Of a DNA stretch of 22,175 bases, positions 18,969 through 22,175 are shown in pieces (position 1 is the first letter of the stretch; every line of letters begins with the position of its first letter). The position numbers and the translations under genes are program-made. Below the pieces are notes generated by a model. It worked only from the letters and a program-made list of their open reading frames with translations. It was not told the origin of the DNA and ran no database searches. The stretch spans positions 81,058-103,232 of the forward strand of contig VHZZ01002671.1 in the NCBI GenBank assembly GCA_009801015.1, read 5' to 3'. This DNA is from Silene noctiflora. Its lineage: Eukaryota > Streptophyta > Magnoliopsida > Caryophyllales > Caryophyllaceae.

Positions 18969-19416
18969 GTATGTTTACATTTTAATTACGTTTGAAGTTT
19001 ATGATTTGTTGTTCGGATTAGAGTAGAACGAATTAGTGATTATCGATCCCCGCGCCCAAAACTATTCTTAAAAGGAAATTAGTTTTTTTTTTTTTTTTAA
19101 AAACGAAAAAAAAATATGTCGAAGATGGGCCTGGACAATGAAAAAACAATTTTGTCCTGGCCTAGGCCCAAACGAATTTTTTTTTCGTCCAAGCCAATTT
19201 CTTTTTTTTTTTCCTTTTTTTCGTTAAAAAAAAACTCCGTCTTCCAAATGTCGTGAAATATATTAATTAAATATTACTCATTAACCCTCATTATGATAAT
19301 TATAATAATTAAATATACGGAACTTCCATTATTAAATATCGTTTTAAATATTTGTTTCCTAAATTCCATTTGTTTGATACGTTTATGTTTTGAAATTCGT
19401 GCATGATTACAACGAG

Positions 19417-20982
19417 GGTTTCGGTAGCAACGATGTCGATTACTCGGAACATTTCATTACCAACAGAGTATTCACTTCAAGTAAAGAAGGGTTTAATTGG
19501 GCATATCAGACCGCACTTGGACTCGATTTTGGCATTAAAAGAACAAGCAAAAAGAGATGAGTCATAACACGGAGCTTCGTGTTGATTACTTTGTATGTCG
19601 TAGAAGTGGAACGTCCCAACAATAATGATGGGGACGCGTTAACGAAGGCTACCACGTCTTTCCAGTGGTGTAATTGCAAATTCAAAATGAAAATTGTTGA
19701 AATACAAGCCGACCCTCCACAATGGGTACTTATTATGGGTCGAGTCATAGTTCATAATCATCCTTTGGTGGCGTATTGTGACGGCGATAGATATTACGCT
19801 AAGTTTTATGATGATGTGTTGGCATATATCGATGCTCAAGTTAAAGGTCATGTACCACAGACTATGATTAATGGGGGATTACATCAGCAGAATCCAGAAA
19901 AATTATGACCCGCAAGGAGACAAATCTACAACCGTCCTCAGAAAATGAGGACCGAGGAAAGAGAAGGAAGAAACACGGCACAACAGATATTAGCACTTGC
20001 GGTTCAGCATAAGTACGTGCACTTTTGGGTTACTGGTCAGTCGACTAGTCAGCTGACTCAAGTGTACGTGGCTCATTCGGAAGTCGTTAAGATGTTTCGA
20101 TCATACTATATATTATGTGGTCCTCATGGATTTCACGTGCAAGACCAACGAATACGGTCTTTCGCTTATTGACATGGTTGGGGTCACACTCGTTAAGGAG
20201 CTTTGTGATCTCATATACTTTTGTGAAGTACGAGTCCGAGGAGGGATATGCTTGGGTCTTACGACATCTGAAGACTCTTCTCAATGACGACGTTCAATCT
20301 AATGTCATTGTTACAGATTTTGAGAAAGGGTTAATGAAGGCGATTGCCATCGTTTTTCCGAATTCCTCCCACTTGTTATGTCTTTGGCATATATATGCTA
20401 CCGAGGAGACGAGATCACTTGATATCACGCGTGATGATTATTGGGCTAAGTTTATTTCTTCCAGGTTTTTTGGAGCAGTTGAGGAGGTGGGGACCCCAAC
20501 TGAGTTTGATGTGGCGTGGGAGAAATTGGCAAAGCAATGGCCACCAGTAGCTGCTTATATTGAGAGTACTTGCTACGGCATTATGATAAATGGTGCAAGT
20601 ACAAAACAAACAAATTAACGCATTTTGGGAACACAACTACATTCCGGGTTTAGTCGTCACATGCAAATTTGAAGAAATGGTTGAATATCGCGAAACTAGC
20701 ACTTGATAGCATCTGGTCCGTCATTTTCATTGTTGATGGAAAAACAACACATGGAGATCCGACACTTCTTAAAGTCATCTAGATCGAAACGGTTGACGGG
20801 TCTTAATCGATTATTCTCTAGATTAGCTTGTAAACTCTCTAAGAATTCCTTCATTGAATTGCGAGAACAATTCGAAAAAGGCGCCAAGATGACGGAAGAT
20901 CGCTTAATAGTTGATTGGGGTTGTATCTTAACTTCGTCACATGGTTTGTTATGTGCTTGTTCAATTCATCGACTATCTAGAT
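19417..20982 (+). pseudogene. FAR1-like MULE transposase pseudogene
   Basis: The FAR1-type DNA-binding region covers about 19417-19905 ('GFGSNDVDYSEHFITNRVF', 'ELRVDYFVCRRSGTSQQ', 'WCNCKFKMKIVEI', 'VHNHPLVAYCDGDRYYAKF'), with Cys and His positions of a WRKY-GCM1-like zinc finger. The transposase follows: 'QHKYVHFWVTG', a first catalytic-type Asp in 'MDFTCKTNEYGLSLIDMVG' (about 20126-20185), a second in 'VIVTDFEKGLMKAIAIVFPN' and the 'HLLCLWHIY' box (about 20305-20395), then 'LKKWLNIAKLALDSIW' and a SWIM-like 'GCILTSSHGLLCACSIH' (about 20925-20973). An in-frame stop after 'RTSKKR' (19558), a stop at 19906, frame changes near 20120 and 20190, a stop at about 20616 and further shifts leave no usable protein. 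Intact relatives cut and paste MULE DNA, and domesticated ones (FHY3/FAR1) are transcription factors. Confidence 0.85.
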
Positions 20983-22083
20983 GTAACACCCCCAATTACC
21001 AAGAAGCCTTTAGCAAAACATTTCCTAGCAAATAAGGGCGTTACCATCTCGGTTGGCCGAGATAGCTCATATCAAATAGACAATAAAAGAAAAATTTAAC
21101 AACTTTAATAACGCAATACAAAAATACTTATTATTATAACTCAATACAAATTAACCAAATCTAACTGTCATCTGAACTAAGTAAGACACGATGATGTCAC
21201 TCATCCTCCAATAACCCCAACAACAGCTCGTAGCAACCACAAGATCACCTGTCAAGACTCACTGCCCACCATTTGCCGGCAATATCAAATGGATCACCGC
21301 ATACAAGTAAGAGAAAACAAAAAAGCACAAACACAACACAAGGTCAGTAACAGTCAACAGATTTAACCATGATTACACAAGATAGAACCACAACGACAAT
21401 ACACATACAATATCGTCACAATCCTCTCTCAGCCTGTACTTCATAGTAACCTGCGTCTGAACCGTAGCACAGACACCAATGGTTCCCTCCGCAACAGGTA
21501 ACCAACCCCTGCCGATGCCAGACCGCAACATTGGTCATCAAAATTCTCGCTCATCGCAACAAGCCAACCCAGATCCTTAACGTGCACACCCCCCTGTGAC
21601 GGAAGTCACAAAAGGCGATACATGGGGGTGAATTCTATCTCCTGACATGACTTCACAATCACATCCACAACCTCCATCACCATCAACAACACAATAATAA
21701 TCACAAAATCATATAAACCTCAACAATCTTACAATTAACTATGCAACTGTACTAATTAGGGAAACCCTATCCTTTAACAATACTCCGATCACAAGCAATC
21801 AATTATGATCCTTCGCAATTACATCACCTACTTAACATAATTACGTTTAATTACTACATTCTCAATCAATTAACCATGCACATAATCTAGTCATCATGAC
21901 TTAGTAGTACAACTTAAAGACCAAACTCGACTTTTCCTGACTTTCCACCACAGGATCAAATGCATAACTAATTCCAGAAAAATCCAATCGATGCAAGACC
22001 AATTGGGTTGGAACCCCATGAGTCGTAGATCCAACTCTTATCTAAAGTAGTTTTCCCAAATTCCAAAATTATCACGGGTTTCT
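20983..22083. repeat. LTR-like interspersed repeat beginning TGTAACACCC
   Basis: The sequence changes abruptly from MULE coding to non-coding, CA-rich repeat at TGTAACACCC. TG-starting or CA-ending LTRs with this string (or its complement GGGTGTTACA) are common in plant Ty3/gypsy chromoviruses such as the Tekay/Del group. A 7-bp stem with TTGG loop (ATCTCGG/CCGAGAT, 21046-21063) lies just inside. No coding frame is seen through 22083. The orientation and the far end cannot be fixed, and no target duplication was found. Confidence 0.5.
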
Positions 22084-22175
22084 TGTAACACCCGAGAATT
22101 ATATAATTATATTAATAAATTATTTTTATAATTAATCCCGATTTTAATTATTTTTCGTAATTTATTACGGTAAAC
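22084..22175. repeat. Second TGTAACACCC sequence, truncated by window end
   Basis: From TGTAACACCCGAGAATTAT onwards the sequence is very AT-rich and differs from the first TGTAACACCC sequence after ten bases. It may be the edge of a second LTR-like element inserted into or next to the first. Only about 90 bases are visible. Confidence 0.4.

Larger units (their letters stand above)
18700..20982 (+). mobile_element. MULE (Mutator-like) transposon, decayed, right end missing
   Basis: The element contains a short first exon, an intron, a FAR1-like DNA-binding region, a MULE transposase core and a SWIM-like zinc finger in the usual order. The left limit is a guess: a change of sequence character at about 18707 (GGTTGTGTTAAATAGCGTCG) may be the left terminus, but no matching right terminus exists in the window. 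Similarity to MULE proteins stops at about 20980, where a TGTAACACCC sequence begins. The reading frame is broken several times, so it is inactive. Confidence 0.75.

Overview
The window looks like a stretch of a repeat-rich flowering-plant nuclear genome. The evidence is a spliced host gene of a plant-specific LysM family, a nuclear copy of plastid DNA, plant-type Ty3/gypsy (Tat/Ogre-like) and FAR1-type MULE remains, and MITEs in AT-rich spacers. Some repeat motifs remind me of Caryophyllales genomes (spinach, beet and Silene relatives), but that is an impression and not a demonstration.

Layout, left to right. Positions 1-630 are LTR-like repeat of a second, unclassified element. About 631-7870 is one old Ty3/gypsy element of the Tat/Ogre lineage on the minus strand. 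It has an LTR at the high-coordinate end, a tRNA primer-binding site, a leader, gag, protease-like and reverse-transcriptase regions. The reverse transcriptase is cut off at the left junction, and integrase and the second LTR are not in the window. It is a fossil with many breaks. About 7870-9720 is spacer with short repeats and no convincing gene.

The only host gene I can support is on the minus strand from 15059 to 10065. It has three coding exons (15059-14775, 13182-13052, 10815-10065) that join in phase into a 388-residue protein with one LysM domain, of the non-secreted plant type. Its 5' leader carries a four-codon upstream ORF. Its second intron carries a 371-bp piece of plastid rpoC2 (11341-11711), flanked by a 73-bp direct repeat that matches at 72 of 73 positions. 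This is the most interesting structure in the window, because it preserves how plastid DNA was inserted: at a hairpin, with a long duplication of the target.

Right of the gene, 15440-18700 is AT-rich spacer holding small non-autonomous DNA elements: a foldback repeat, a three-unit 42-bp tandem array, a Stowaway-like MITE, a GC-rich hAT-like MITE with 8-bp flanking repeats, and a 100-bp element with CACTA-like ends. From about 18700 to 20982 lies a decayed MULE transposon with a FAR1-like DNA-binding region, a transposase core and a SWIM-like zinc finger. It stops abruptly where a sequence beginning TGTAACACCC starts (20983). From there to the end is LTR-like repeat, with a second TGTAACACCC sequence at 22084.

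No tRNA, rRNA, CRISPR array or operon-type arrangement was seen. No undescribed multi-gene system is evident. The window is best read as one host gene embedded in layers of old mobile DNA.
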